A DNA stretch of 64,000 bases from NCBI RefSeq assembly GCF_006438915.1, contig NZ_RCZE01000006.1, positions 1-64,000 of the forward strand, given 5' to 3'. Under the pieces are notes generated by a model that had not been told where the DNA came from, ran no database searches, and saw only the letters and a list, made by a program, of their open reading frames with translations. Source of the stretch: Pseudomonas arsenicoxydans (GTDB lineage Bacteria; Pseudomonadota; Gammaproteobacteria; Pseudomonadales; Pseudomonadaceae). The first letter of the stretch is position 1; each line of letters opens with the position of its first letter. This document shows positions 17,473 through 26,030 of the stretch, in pieces. The position numbers were made by a program, and so were the translations under genes.

Positions 17473-18477
17473 TCAGCGCAACCCATCCCGAAACTGCCCC
17501 GGCGTCATCCCCGTCCAGCGCTTGAACGCGCGACTGAAACTGCTGGTATCGGCAAACCCCAGCAAGTAACTGACTTCACTCAATGAACATTGCGGGTCGC
17601 GCAGGTGTAGCAGCGCCAGGTTTTCGCGACTTTCATTGAGCAGTGTATCGAACCGATAGCCCTCATCCGCCAAGTGCCGTTGCAGGCTGCGCAAGCTCAG
17701 GTGCAGGGCCTTGGCGATGTGTTCGGCGCTGGGCTCGCCTTCGGGCAACTGTTCTTCGATGGCGTCACGGACCTTGCGCTCCCAGGTCAGCGGTTTGAGC
17801 TGCGCCAAGGCGCGGTTGAGCACGGTTTCGTTGTGCTCGGCCAGTTCCGGGTTGGCGTCGTCCAGGTGGCTGTCGAAATCCACCAGGGAAAACTCCACGC
17901 GGTCTTCTTCCGCCGAAAAATACACCGGTGAGCGAAAGACTTTGTGCCATTGATGCGCATCGGCGGGTTCCGGGCGGCGCAGGTACACCGCCAGCGGTGC
18001 ATAGTCGCGACCGAGGCGATTGCGGCAGGTGCGCACGTAGATCGCCGTGAAGGCGTCGATGGCTTCGAATGCGGGCGCCGGGTTGCCCACAGGAATTTTC
18101 AGGCGAAAACGATAGCGGTCCTCGGCACGGGTCAGTTCCAGTTCCAGGGCATCGCTGACGACCTGGTGATAACGCACGATTCGCTCGAACACCTCGCGCA
18201 AGCTGCCGCTGGCCACCAGCGCATAACCGAGCGCATGAAACGTCGTGGGGCTTACAAAACGCGACACGCGCAGGCCAATCGCCGGGTCGCCGCTGACCTG
18301 CACGGCGATTTCCCACAGGCGCGTGGTGCCGGACAACGGGTAACGGGCGTTTGGGTCGTCCATCAATTGCGGATCGAGCCCCGCCTGGTGGCACAGTGCG
18401 CTGCTGTCGAGGCCCAGCGCATCGAGTTGCTTGCGCAGGGCGCGGGTCCAGCTGGCGAGGGAGGTCGGTTCAGTCAT
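17473..18477 (-). CDS. AraC-family transcriptional regulator (Arabinose_bd type)
   Basis: A 334-residue regulator. The N-terminal part (about 20-210) fits the arabinose-binding-like sensor found in OruR/ArgR-like members, and the C-terminal part (about 235-332) has two AraC helix-turn-helix units (HIAKALHLSLRSLQRHL and SEVSYLLGFADTSSFSRAFK, then RWTGMTPGQFR). The ligand is unknown. It is divergent from a membrane desaturase-like gene 100 bases away, so regulation of that gene in response to a lipid or hydrophobic compound is the most likely role, by position only. Confidence 0.87.
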   Translation of the reverse strand: MTEPTSLASWTRALRKQLDALGLDSSALCHQAGLDPQLMDDPNARYPLSGTTRLWEIAVQVSGDPAIGLRVSRFVSPTTFHALGYALVASGSLREVFERIVRYHQVVSDALELELTRAEDRYRFRLKIPVGNPAPAFEAIDAFTAIYVRTCRNRLGRDYAPLAVYLRRPEPADAHQWHKVFRSPVYFSAEEDRVEFSLVDFDSHLDDANPELAEHNETVLNRALAQLKPLTWERKVRDAIEEQLPEGEPSAEHIAKALHLSLRSLQRHLADEGYRFDTLLNESRENLALLHLRDPQCSLSEVSYLLGFADTSSFSRAFKRWTGMTPGQFRDGLR

Positions 18478-18577
18478 GCTGATTGGCGCTTCCGGTCAAC
18501 AGGTTGGCGTTCATGGCTACCACCTTTCAAATCTTCACAAGGCAGGATGCGAACATCAATAACCAGAGGATGGAAGC

Positions 18578-19651
18578 ATGCACGGTACTTCTGCAAGTCC
18601 CCAGCGACTGAATGCAGCGCAGCGATCAGCACATATTCGTGAAGTGGTGCTGGCCAAGGGCGTCGAACTGCGTCAGCGCTACCCGATTCTCAAGCATCAG
18701 GATGCCCTCGGCGCAGGCATTCTGGCCTTCGCCCTGGCCGGGATGATCGGCTCGGCGGCGCTGTACATGACCGGGCACATGGCCTGGTGGGCGTGTCTGT
18801 TGCTCAACGCGTTTTTCGCCTCGTTGACCCACGAGCTGGAACACGACCTGATCCATAGCATGTACTTTCGCAAACAGCGCGTGCCGCACAACCTGATGAT
18901 GGGCCTGGTGTGGCTGGCGCGGCCGAGCACGATCAATCCGTGGATCCGCCGGCATCTGCACCTCAATCATCACAAGGTGTCCGGCACGGAGACCGACATG
19001 GAAGAACGCGCCATCACCAACGGGGAACCCTGGGGTTTTGCGCGGTTGCTGATGATTGGCGACAACATCATGTCGGCGCTCATTCGTATGCTGCGCGCGA
19101 AAACCTGGACGCATAAATTCAGCATTATCAAACGCACGCTCAAGGTCTACGCACCGCTGGCGCTTTTGCATTGGGGCGCGTGGTACGTGTTCCTCGGCTT
19201 CCATGCGGCCAACGGCATCGCATCGCTGATGGGCGCGCCAATCGAGTGGTCGGCAACGACGTTGTCGGTGATGCAGGTGATCGACATCGCGGCCGTGGTG
19301 ATCATCGGCCCGAACGTGTTGCGCACGTTCTGCCTGCACTTCATCAGCTCGAACATGCACTACTACGGCGACATCGAGCCGGGGAACGTGATGCAGCAGT
19401 GCCAGGTGCTGAACGCCTGGTGGTTGTGGCCGTTGCAGGCGTTCTGCTTCAACTTCGGCAGCAGCCATGGCATCCATCACTTTGTGGTGAAGGAACCGTT
19501 TTACATCCGCCAGATGACCGTGCCGGTGGCGCATAAAGTGATGCGTGAGATGGGGGTGCGATTCAACGATTACGGGACGTTTGGGCGGGCTAATCGGTTT
19601 ATACGCAAAGAAGCGGTACACACGCAGGAATCTCGTGTCGCTCAGGTTTGA
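18578..19651 (+). CDS. Membrane fatty acid desaturase / hydroxylase family protein
   Basis: A 357-residue di-iron membrane enzyme with four or more hydrophobic helices. The histidine motifs are HELEHDLIH (about 86-94), HLHLNHHK (about 126-133), a middle HYYGD, and GSSHGIHHFV near residue 292. It is distinct from the desA product: the box spacing resembles the broad fatty_acid_desaturase superfamily that also includes alkane and carotene hydroxylases, so the substrate is uncertain. It is divergent from the AraC regulator. GAGGATGGAAGC precedes the ATG. No ferredoxin or reductase gene is adjacent. Confidence 0.8.
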   Translation: MHGTSASPQRLNAAQRSAHIREVVLAKGVELRQRYPILKHQDALGAGILAFALAGMIGSAALYMTGHMAWWACLLLNAFFASLTHELEHDLIHSMYFRKQRVPHNLMMGLVWLARPSTINPWIRRHLHLNHHKVSGTETDMEERAITNGEPWGFARLLMIGDNIMSALIRMLRAKTWTHKFSIIKRTLKVYAPLALLHWGAWYVFLGFHAANGIASLMGAPIEWSATTLSVMQVIDIAAVVIIGPNVLRTFCLHFISSNMHYYGDIEPGNVMQQCQVLNAWWLWPLQAFCFNFGSSHGIHHFVVKEPFYIRQMTVPVAHKVMREMGVRFNDYGTFGRANRFIRKEAVHTQESRVAQV

Positions 19652-19792
19652 TGGATGTGATCGGAAACTCAAATGCCCAGTAGGCAACGGTGAAGGCGTT
19701 CGTCATCAATCTGACCCAAAGAGGCGGTACGTTAAGACTCAAGCAGGGAGGCTTGGTGGGTCATGTATCGCTGTTTGATATATGCGATTTGA

Positions 19793-19823
19793 TTCTAATA
19801 AAGTAATTAAATATTCCTTTATT
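19793..19823 (+). promoter_or_regulatory. AT-rich inverted repeat in a long intergenic region
   Basis: AATAAAG (19797-19803) and CTTTATT (19817-19823) are inverted copies in a stretch beginning ATTCTAATAAAGTAATTA. This resembles the AT-rich sites before the sfnB and tau genes. It precedes no protein gene closely, only an orphan terminator 50 bases on. Confidence 0.35.
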
Positions 19824-19867
19824 GGATAACCATTTCAAACAATCATTGCTTCACAGGTTTTGAGTTT

Positions 19868-19910
19868 CCGGGGCCGTCTCCTTGGCAGGGTGCGGCCCTT
19901 TTTTTATTCC
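19868..19910 (+). terminator. Orphan Rho-independent terminator
   Basis: GGGGCCG and CGGCCC pair over a 16-base loop and are followed by TTTTTTTATT. The preceding gene ends more than 200 bases upstream. It could close the desaturase transcript or a small RNA starting near 19800. Confidence 0.7.
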
Positions 19911-19929
19911 AGACAAAAACCGTTTCCCT

Positions 19930-20021
19930 CTGGGAGCGAGCTTGCTCGCGATAGAGTCCTCCCATTCAACCTCTCCGGTGACAGATCAACCGCTATCGCG
20001 AGCAGGCTCACTGCTACAGGG
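19930..20021. repeat. REP-like inverted pair, divergent family
   Basis: TGGGAGCGAGCTTGCTCGCG and ATCGCGAGCAGGCTCACTGC are imperfect inverted copies. They are related to family B but differ in the core (ATAG/CTAT flanks). Confidence 0.7.
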
Positions 20022-20050
20022 GTAGGTGATCTGATATTCGATATGGGTAT

Positions 20051-20082
20051 TAATAAATAGCTTCTTATTCCTTAACGAATAT
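20051..20082 (+). promoter_or_regulatory. AT-rich sulfur-type upstream motif
   Basis: TAATAAATAGCTTCTTATTC followed by CTTAACGAATAT lies about 60 bases before the RBBP9-like hydrolase gene. It shares AAATAG, TTCTTA and GAATAT elements with the oscA upstream site. Confidence 0.35.
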
Positions 20083-20137
20083 AAATCCCCTCCCTATACT
20101 CGATCAGGAACAGACACGCAGCAGGAGAGTTCCCCCC

Positions 20138-20719
20138 ATGCGCAACGAATCAATTCGCTACCTGATTGTGCCGGGCTGGCAAGGATCGCCGGAAGATCAT
20201 TGGCAAAGTCACTGGCAGAACAGCCTGCCGAACAGCGCGCGGGTGGAGCAAGACGACTGGCTGACACCGCGTCGTGAAGACTGGGTTGCGGCACTGGCCG
20301 AGGCGATTGCCGCCGACAGCACGCCGGTGATCCTGATCGCTCACAGCCTGGGTTGCATCACCGTCGCCCATTGGGCTGGCGCTGCCCCCGTGCAGTTCCT
20401 GCGTCAGGTACGCGGGGCCTTACTGGTCGCGCCAGCGGATGTCGAGCGCCCGGCGTGCGCGCCGGCGTTGCGTAACTTTGCACCGATTCCCACCGACCTG
20501 TTGCCGTTCCCGAGCCAGGTCGTCAGTTCCGATAACGACAGCGCCGTGAGTGCGCCGCGAGCCCTTGAACTGGCGCGCAACTGGGGTGCCGAGGCAGGGA
20601 TTTTGTCGGGGGCCGGGCACATCAATGTGAAGTCCGGTCACCAGCGTTGGGAGCAGGGTTTTGCCTACCTCTATCGCCTGCAGAACCGCATGGAACATCA
20701 CGCCCTGCGCCGTGCTTGA
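20138..20719 (+). CDS. RBBP9/YdeN-family alpha/beta hydrolase
   Basis: A 193-residue cytoplasmic serine hydrolase. The early VPGWQGSPEDHWQSHW motif is typical of RBBP9/YdeN proteins. The triad is S in IAHSLG (about residue 70), D in SSDNDSA (about 131) and H in GAGHIN (about 160). The natural substrate is unknown. GCAGGAGAG precedes the ATG. It is 57 bases upstream of the sigma-54-type regulator gene and lies in a sulfur-acquisition neighbourhood; an esterase or thioesterase role there is only a guess. Confidence 0.85.
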   Translation: MRNESIRYLIVPGWQGSPEDHWQSHWQNSLPNSARVEQDDWLTPRREDWVAALAEAIAADSTPVILIAHSLGCITVAHWAGAAPVQFLRQVRGALLVAPADVERPACAPALRNFAPIPTDLLPFPSQVVSSDNDSAVSAPRALELARNWGAEAGILSGAGHINVKSGHQRWEQGFAYLYRLQNRMEHHALRRA

Positions 20720-20776
20720 CCCCTTTCTTTTTTAAACGCCTACCCGTCTCCCGGCGGTTTTGGGCGGGAGTCTGCC

Positions 20777-21712
20777 ATGAGTCTTGAACACTTCGGTCAG
20801 CCGCTGCTGACCTTTCCCGATGCAGAAAAAAGTCCCCTGAGCATCCGCGCCAAGGCCCTGGTGTTTGTCGATCCACGTTCGCGGCAATTGCGCCAGGATC
20901 TGGAGCAATTGGCCCCGCGTTCGATCTCGGTGCTCATCCGCGGTGAAACCGGCACCGGTAAGGAATTGCTGGCGCGCCATATCCACCGCGCCAGTGATCG
21001 CGGCGGGTTGTTCGTTTCGGTCAATTGCGGCGCGATCAGCCCGACCTACGCCGACGCCGAATTGTTCGGTTATGCCGCCGGCAGCTGCAGCGGTTCGGCC
21101 AGCAGCCGTGCCGGGTGGTTTGGTTCGGCCAACGGCGGCACGCTCTATCTGGATGAGATCGGCGATTTGCCGCTACCCATCCAGATCAAATTGCTCTCAG
21201 CACTTGAGAATCACGAAGTCACCCGGGTTGGCGCGCATCAACCGAGCCCGGTGGACGTGCGTTTAGTCGCCGCCACCAGCATTGATCTGGCCCAGGCAGT
21301 CGCCGCCGGGAAATTTCACGAGCGGCTTTATCACTACCTCAGCGAAGGGCACCTGGAGCTCCCGGCATTGCGTGACCGCGTGGGCGATATCCTCTCGCTG
21401 GCCGAGTATTTCCTCGGCATCTACAGCCAGCGCCTCGACTTGCCGGTGCCGCTGATCAGCGAGGCCGCGCAACTAGTGCTGGAGCGGCACAGTTGGCCGG
21501 GCAATACCCGCGAGCTGGAGAACGTCATTCACTTCGCATTGCTGGTGAGCACCGGCGACGAGATTTTGCCCGAACATCTGAATTTGCTGGAGACGCCCGT
21601 ATCGCTGGCGCAGATCGAGCAGCAAGCGGTTCAACTGATCAAAAACGGCACCGCCACAGAACGTTCCGCGCTGAAGCGTTTGCTGGAAAGCCTGACGCAG
21701 ACGCTGGAATGA
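20777..21712 (+). CDS. Sigma-54-interacting AAA+ protein, SfnR-like but atypical
   Basis: A 311-residue protein made almost only of the sigma-54 activator AAA+ domain. Walker A is GETGTGKE (56-63), Walker B TLYLDE (122-127), and sensor II SWPGNTRELENVI. The loop after ELFGY, where activators carry GAFTGA to contact sigma-54, reads GSCSGS (102-107). The C-terminus ends soon after residue 280 with no recognisable Fis-type DNA-binding helices. There is no N-terminal sensor domain, as in SfnR, the dimethyl-sulfone regulator. It may be a decayed activator or a modulator of another one. It is probably co-transcribed with the upstream hydrolase gene. Confidence 0.75.
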   Translation: MSLEHFGQPLLTFPDAEKSPLSIRAKALVFVDPRSRQLRQDLEQLAPRSISVLIRGETGTGKELLARHIHRASDRGGLFVSVNCGAISPTYADAELFGYAAGSCSGSASSRAGWFGSANGGTLYLDEIGDLPLPIQIKLLSALENHEVTRVGAHQPSPVDVRLVAATSIDLAQAVAAGKFHERLYHYLSEGHLELPALRDRVGDILSLAEYFLGIYSQRLDLPVPLISEAAQLVLERHSWPGNTRELENVIHFALLVSTGDEILPEHLNLLETPVSLAQIEQQAVQLIKNGTATERSALKRLLESLTQTLE

Positions 21713-21868
21713 TCTCTATGAACAAAATGGAATATGAAAGTGAATAAAAGATATTGTTCGGGAATAAAAAATCCCGGTATTGTCCGCTTCACGCCAGCGA
21801 TAGCACTTCACTGGCACTTGTATTTAGCCGTCGTCGATGACGACCGAGATTTTCGATAAGGACACTGC

Positions 21869-22651
21869 ATGAAAAAGGTTCTGTTGTTCACCGCATTGGC
21901 GGCTGCCCTGACTGCGGGCCTGGCCCAGGCTGGCGAGAAACTGGTGGTTGCAGCGACCCCGGTTCCACACGCCGAGATTCTCGAACTGATCAAGCCAACC
22001 CTCGCCAAAGAAGGCGTGGACCTGGAAATCAAAGTCTTCACCGACTACGTTCAACCCAACGTACAGGTTGACCAAAAGCGTCTGGACGCCAACTACTTCC
22101 AGACCCTGCCATACCTGAAAAGCTTCAACGAAGGCAAAGGCACTAACCTTGTGACCGTGATCGGCGTGCACGTCGAACCGTTCGGCGGCTACTCGAAGAA
22201 AGTCAAAAGCCTGGCTGAGCTCAAAGATGGCGCGACCATCGCGATCCCGAACGAAGGCAGCAACAGCGGCCGTGCCCTGATCCTGCTGCAGAAGGCTGGC
22301 CTGATCGAGTTGAAAGACCCGAAAAACGCTCTGGCCACTCCGAAAGACATCGCCAAGAACCCGCACAACTTCAAGTTCAAGGAACTGGAATCGGCCATGC
22401 TGCCGCGTGTGCTGGATCAAGTCGACCTGGACATGATCAACACCAACTACGCGCTGGAAGCGGGTCTGAACCCGGCTAAAGACGCGCTGGTGATCGAAGG
22501 TGCGGATTCGCCTTACGTGAACTTCCTGGTGGCTCGTCCGGACAACAAGGACAGTGTAGCCATGCAGAAACTGGCCAAGGCCTTGACCAGTCCTGAAGTG
22601 AAAGCCTTCATCGAGAAGAAGTACAGCGGCGCCGTTCTGCCGGCGTTCTGA
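21869..22651 (+). CDS. MetQ/NlpA-family periplasmic substrate-binding protein, orphan
   Basis: A 260-residue binding protein of the MetQ/NlpA family. It has a signal peptide of about 21 residues ending AQA and lacking a lipobox cysteine, so it is probably a soluble periplasmic protein. Family hallmarks include ATPVPHAEILELIKP, DYVQPN, LDANYFQTLPYL and IPNEGSNSGRALILLQ. No metN or metI gene adjoins; the next operon encodes a different, decayed transporter. It could work with the metNI products at 33074-34829. The substrate may be methionine or another sulfur compound. It ends at a strong terminator. Confidence 0.88.
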   Translation: MKKVLLFTALAAALTAGLAQAGEKLVVAATPVPHAEILELIKPTLAKEGVDLEIKVFTDYVQPNVQVDQKRLDANYFQTLPYLKSFNEGKGTNLVTVIGVHVEPFGGYSKKVKSLAELKDGATIAIPNEGSNSGRALILLQKAGLIELKDPKNALATPKDIAKNPHNFKFKELESAMLPRVLDQVDLDMINTNYALEAGLNPAKDALVIEGADSPYVNFLVARPDNKDSVAMQKLAKALTSPEVKAFIEKKYSGAVLPAF

Positions 22652-22683
22652 TTCGACGCAGCACCAAAACCCTTCAAGGTTTC

Positions 22684-22718
22684 CAACGCCGACGGCTGAT
22701 AAAGCGTCGGCGTTTTTT
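22684..22718 (+). terminator. Rho-independent terminator after the orphan metQ gene
   Basis: AACGCCGACG and CGTCGGCGTT form a 10-bp stem around GCTGATAAAG and are followed by T residues. Confidence 0.93.
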
Positions 22719-22752
22719 GTGTGCGCAAACAATCTTTGGCAAATGAGGTCTC

Positions 22753-22885
22753 TGTGGCGAGGGAGCTTGCTCCCGCTGGGTTGCGAAGCGACCCTAAAGA
22801 CCGACACATGCGTTTTTTCAGGCGCACCGCGTTGAATGGTTTGCGACTGCTGCGCAGCCGAGCGGGAGCAAGCTCCCTCGCCACA
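22753..22885. repeat. REPIN, family A
   Basis: TGTGGCGAGGGAGCTTGCTC and its inverted copy GAGCAAGCTCCCTCGCCACA enclose a core of about 90 bases. Confidence 0.92.
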
Positions 22886-22909
22886 GGTGAATCTGTGCGC
22901 TCTGGAGAA

Positions 22910-23005
22910 TCAGGCCACCCCGGCCTTCAACGCCCTGCGCAACGCCACCAATAACTTCACGATGTCCTGCGGATCCAGTCGCTCTGGCACTTTTACGTCT
23001 GCCAT
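22910..23005 (-). CDS. Possible 31-residue small protein
   Basis: An open frame on the minus strand begins MADVKVPERLDPQDIVKLL and ends with ALRRALKAGVA. A good Shine-Dalgarno (AAGGAAGAG) precedes the ATG. The second half is an amphipathic, basic helix. It would be divergent from the decayed ABC transporter operon, with an AT-rich shared promoter region. I do not recognise it. A faint likeness to the OscA helix (D-x3-I-x7-ALR) is too short to be evidence. Confidence 0.35.
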   Translation of the reverse strand: MADVKVPERLDPQDIVKLLVALRRALKAGVA

Positions 23006-23285
23006 TTTCTCTTCCTTGTGAGGGTTCAGCCGAGGGAGTCTGGCCAAAAGCTGTCCGTCCTTGGAGGGGCATTTCGAAAAAAAGATCCCTCCTACAGCGC
23101 AAAGGAAAATAGTCGTCATCCGTTGCGACAGCAAATCCGCGGAGAGTTTTTTGCGTGATATCAATATGCTTTAACGGTATTTAAATTCTGTTTTTTATAC
23201 CTTTAAAGTCGGTATCCGCCGGGCCGTTATCCACGGTCCATGGACTGCGCCACCGTCGCTTACCGAGCGGCGTTCAGGAGCTTCA
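23006..23285. promoter_or_regulatory. AT-rich divergent intergenic region
   Basis: It separates the small minus-strand frame from the transporter pseudogenes. GGTAT (23172 region) and ATACC lie as inverted halves around an AT-rich core near 23170-23200, which may be the old promoter/operator of the transporter operon. CAGGAG precedes the permease ATG at 23286. Confidence 0.3.
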
Positions 23286-23951
23286 ATGAACTTCGATTAC
23301 GCCTTTATCCTCAGCACCCTGCCGGCGTTTCTCAACGCCGTGGGCGTGACGCTGCAGGTCGGATTTATCGCCATTGGCACCTCGCTGCTGGTGGCGCTGA
23401 TCAACGCAACGATCCTGGTGTTCCGCACGCCCTACCTGCAACGGCTGGTCGGTCTCTACGTCGAGCTGGCGCGCAATACGCCACTGCTCATCCAGCTGTT
23501 CTTCGTCTACTTCGCCTTGCCGGCGCTGGGCATCAAGGTGTCGGGCTTCGCCGCGGCGATCATTACCATGACCTTTCTCGGCGGCGCCTACCTCACCGAA
23601 GTGCTGCGCGCCGGTATCGATGCAGTACCCCTGGCGCAACTTGAATCGGGCCGTTCCATCGGCTTGTCTCATGGGCAATTGCTGCGCTACGTGATCCTGC
23701 CGCAAGCCGGCATCCTCGGCTTGCCTTCGCTGTTTGCCAATTTCATTTTCCTGCTCAAGGAAACCACCGTGGTCTCGGCCGTAGCGGTGCCGGAAATTCT
23801 CTACACCACCAAAAGCTACATCGCGCTGTACTACAAAACCTACTAAATGCTTGCCGTGTTGACGCTGATTTTCGTGCTGCTTTTTTTGCCGCTGTCGCTG
23901 CTGCTCAGCCGTCTGGAAAGGAGGCTCCAGCATGGCCAGTTCGGGTCTTGA
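23286..23951 (+). pseudogene. Polar amino-acid ABC permease 1, interrupted by a stop codon
   Basis: The first 186 codons encode a HisM/GlnP-type permease with hydrophobic helices and the EAA-type loop ESGRSIGLSHGQLLRYVILP. A TAA at 23844-23846 interrupts it. The same frame continues for 34 more codons (MLAVLTLIFVLLFLPLSLLL, then SRLERRL) that are plainly the last membrane helix of this family, up to a stop at 23949. One base change in a sense codon explains this. The loss of the last helix probably inactivates the protein. Confidence 0.85.
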
Positions 23952-24102
23952 ATTGCTCTGGGTGTCGTTGCCACAACTGGGCAAGGGCGCCGCGCAAACC
24001 TTGTCGATCTCGTTTCTGAGCATCGCCATCAGCACCGTCGGTGGCGTGTTCTACGGCGTGTTGCGCACGCTGAACTCGACATGGCTGAACGTAATCCTGC
24101 GG
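23932..24102 (+). pseudogene. Polar amino-acid ABC permease 2, N-terminal fragment
   Basis: This frame starts with a GGAGGCTCCAGC ribosome site and encodes the N-terminus of a second His/Glu/Gln-type permease (LPQLGKGAAQTLSISFLSIA up to LNVILRVY, about 57 residues). The rest of the permease, about 160 residues including the EAA loop, is missing. The sequence passes straight into the interior of an ATPase gene in another frame. A deletion is the simplest explanation. Confidence 0.8.
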
Positions 24103-24839
24103 GTGTACCGGTGCTCAACGGTATCGACCTGCAAGTGAAAACGGGCGAAGTGATCGTCATACTCGGCCCCAGCGGTTGCGGCAAAAGTACCTTGCTGCGT
24201 TGCCTCAACGGCCTGGAAGTCGCGCACAGCGGCAGCCTGAATTTTGCCGGCCGTGAACTGCTGGACAAAGGCACCGACTGGCGAAAAGTCCGCCAGCAGA
24301 TCGGCATGGTGTTCCAGAGTTATCACCTGTTCCCGCACATGAACGTGCTCGACAACCTGTTGCTCGGCCCGCTGAAAGTGCAGAAGCGTGATCGCCGAGA
24401 AGCCCGTGATCAGGCCGAAGCCTTGCTGGCGCGCGTGGGCCTCTCTGACAAGCGCGATGCGTTCCCGCGTCAGCTTTCCGGTGGCCAGCAGCAACGCATC
24501 GCGATCGTCCGCCCGCTGTGCATGAATCCCCACGTGATGCTCTTCGATGAAGTCACGGCCGCCCTCGACCCGGAAATGGTCAAGGAAGTGCTGGAAGTCA
24601 TACAAGGCCTGGCCCGCGACGGCATGACACTGTTGATTGTCACCCACGAAATGGCCTTCGCCCGCGCTGTGGCGGACCGCATCGTGTTCATGGATGGCGG
24701 GCGAATCCTTGAACAAAACCCTCCCGGGATTTTCTTTACGAACCCGCAAACCGCACGAGCGCAGCAGTTCCTGGAGAAGTTCTCCTACGTCGCCGCACTA
24801 CCCCAAACGACTCAAACAAAGGAACTGGAACTGCTATGA
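24103..24839 (+). pseudogene. Polar amino-acid ABC ATPase lacking its N-terminus
   Basis: The frame encodes an ABC ATPase from VLNGIDLQVKTGEV onward, with Walker A GPSGCGKST, Q-loop and signature [11 protein letters not shown]. The first 20-25 residues, which include the first strand and the aromatic A-loop residue, are lost at the deletion junction. An ATG at 24081 in frame gives only unrelated codons. Usually invariant positions also differ: RPL instead of RAL after the signature, and DEVTAALDPE instead of [10 protein letters not shown]. It ends overlapping the next gene by ATGA. It is probably non-functional. Confidence 0.78.
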
Positions 24840-25697
24840 AAACTGCCAAGGCGTCACTGCTGCTACTCCCGCTGCTCGGCCTCGCGTTGCTGGCCGGTTG
24901 CAACAAAACCGAAGAACCGGCCAAGCCTGTCGCGTCCGCCAGCTACCTGGAAAAAATCAAAGCCCGGGACAAGCTGATCGTGGGCGTGTTTACCGACAAG
25001 CCGCCGTTCGGTTTCGTCAATGAAGCCGGACGCTAAGTGGGCTTCGATACTGATATTGGCCGTCAATTTGCCAAGGACCTGTTGGGCGATGAAAACAAAG
25101 TCGAGTTCGTCGCGGTGGAACCGGCCAGCCGGATTCCGTTCCTGCAAAGCGACAAGGTCGATCTGATCCTGGCCAACATGACCGTCACCCCGGAGCGCAA
25201 GGAAGCGGTGGAATTCACCAACCCGAACCTTAAGGTCGCGGTACAGGCCTTGGTGCCACAAGCCAGCACGGTGAAAAACCTCGACGACTTGGCCACGCGT
25301 ACGACGATCGTCACCACCGGTACGACGGGACATCTGGCTGACCAAAAACCACCCGGGCTGGAAGCTGCTGAAATTCGAGAAAAACTCCGAATCGCTGCAA
25401 GCCCTGGCCAATGGTCGCGGCGATGCCTATGCGCAGGACAATCTGGTGTTGTTCAGCTGGGCCAAGCAGAACCCGGGCTACCGCGTGTTGACCCAGACCC
25501 TGGGCGCCGAAGCACCGATTGCGCCAGCCGTGAAGAAAGGCAATATCGAACTGCGAGATTGGGTGAATGCGGAATTGGCGAAGCTGGGTGAGGATAAGTA
25601 CCTGCTCAAGCTGTACGACCAATACGTGCGCAAGGAACTGAGCGATGACACCAAGCCTGAGAGCGTGATTGTCGAGGGCGGGAAATGGCAGGGTTGA
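24836..25697 (+). pseudogene. Polar amino-acid ABC binding lipoprotein with nonsense and frameshift lesions
   Basis: The start encodes a lipoprotein signal (lipobox LLAGC) and the beginning of a family-3 solute-binding domain (KLIVGVFTDKPPFGFVNEAG). A TAA at 25034-25036 interrupts it, and the frame resumes at VGFDTDIGRQFAKDL. Near 25325 the homologous reading shifts frame (TTIVTTGTT, then IWLTKNHPGWKLLKFEKNSE), consistent with a loss of two bases, and runs to a stop at 25697. Two independent lesions make this a clear pseudogene. Confidence 0.9.
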
Positions 25698-25730
25698 GTC
25701 TCTGATTCATGCAGTGACTTTTCGGCCGTC

Positions 25731-25812
25731 TTCGCGAGCAAGCCCGCTCCCACACTTAACCGAGTTCACATAGAGGAATACGGTCAAATGTGGGAGCGGG
25801 CTTGCTCGCGAA
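25731..25812. repeat. REPIN, family B
   Basis: TTCGCGAGCAAGCCCGCTCC and its inverted copy flank a core of about 40 bases, in the gap between the transporter pseudogenes and the RND efflux operon. Confidence 0.92.
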
Positions 25813-26030
25813 AGCGGTTTCTATGACGCCACCCAATAGGGCTGATACCCCGTCGGTTCATCCAGACTCAATCGCCCGACAATTCTTGTCAGGCACTCGC
25901 AACCGTCTAAAACAGGCGTTTTCAGCGCCACCCATCACAAACTTTTTCTCCATAAGCCGGGTGTGCAAGCTTGGAGCCCTGTTCTAAGCTCTCTGTCGTA
26001 TTGCCCATAGAAAAAGGCCAAGGAGTTTGC

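Noticed and set aside
24081..24839. Intact ABC ATPase starting at the ATG at 24081
   Set aside because: The first codons before VLNGIDL come from the permease 2 region in another frame; the true N-terminus is missing and conserved residues are changed.
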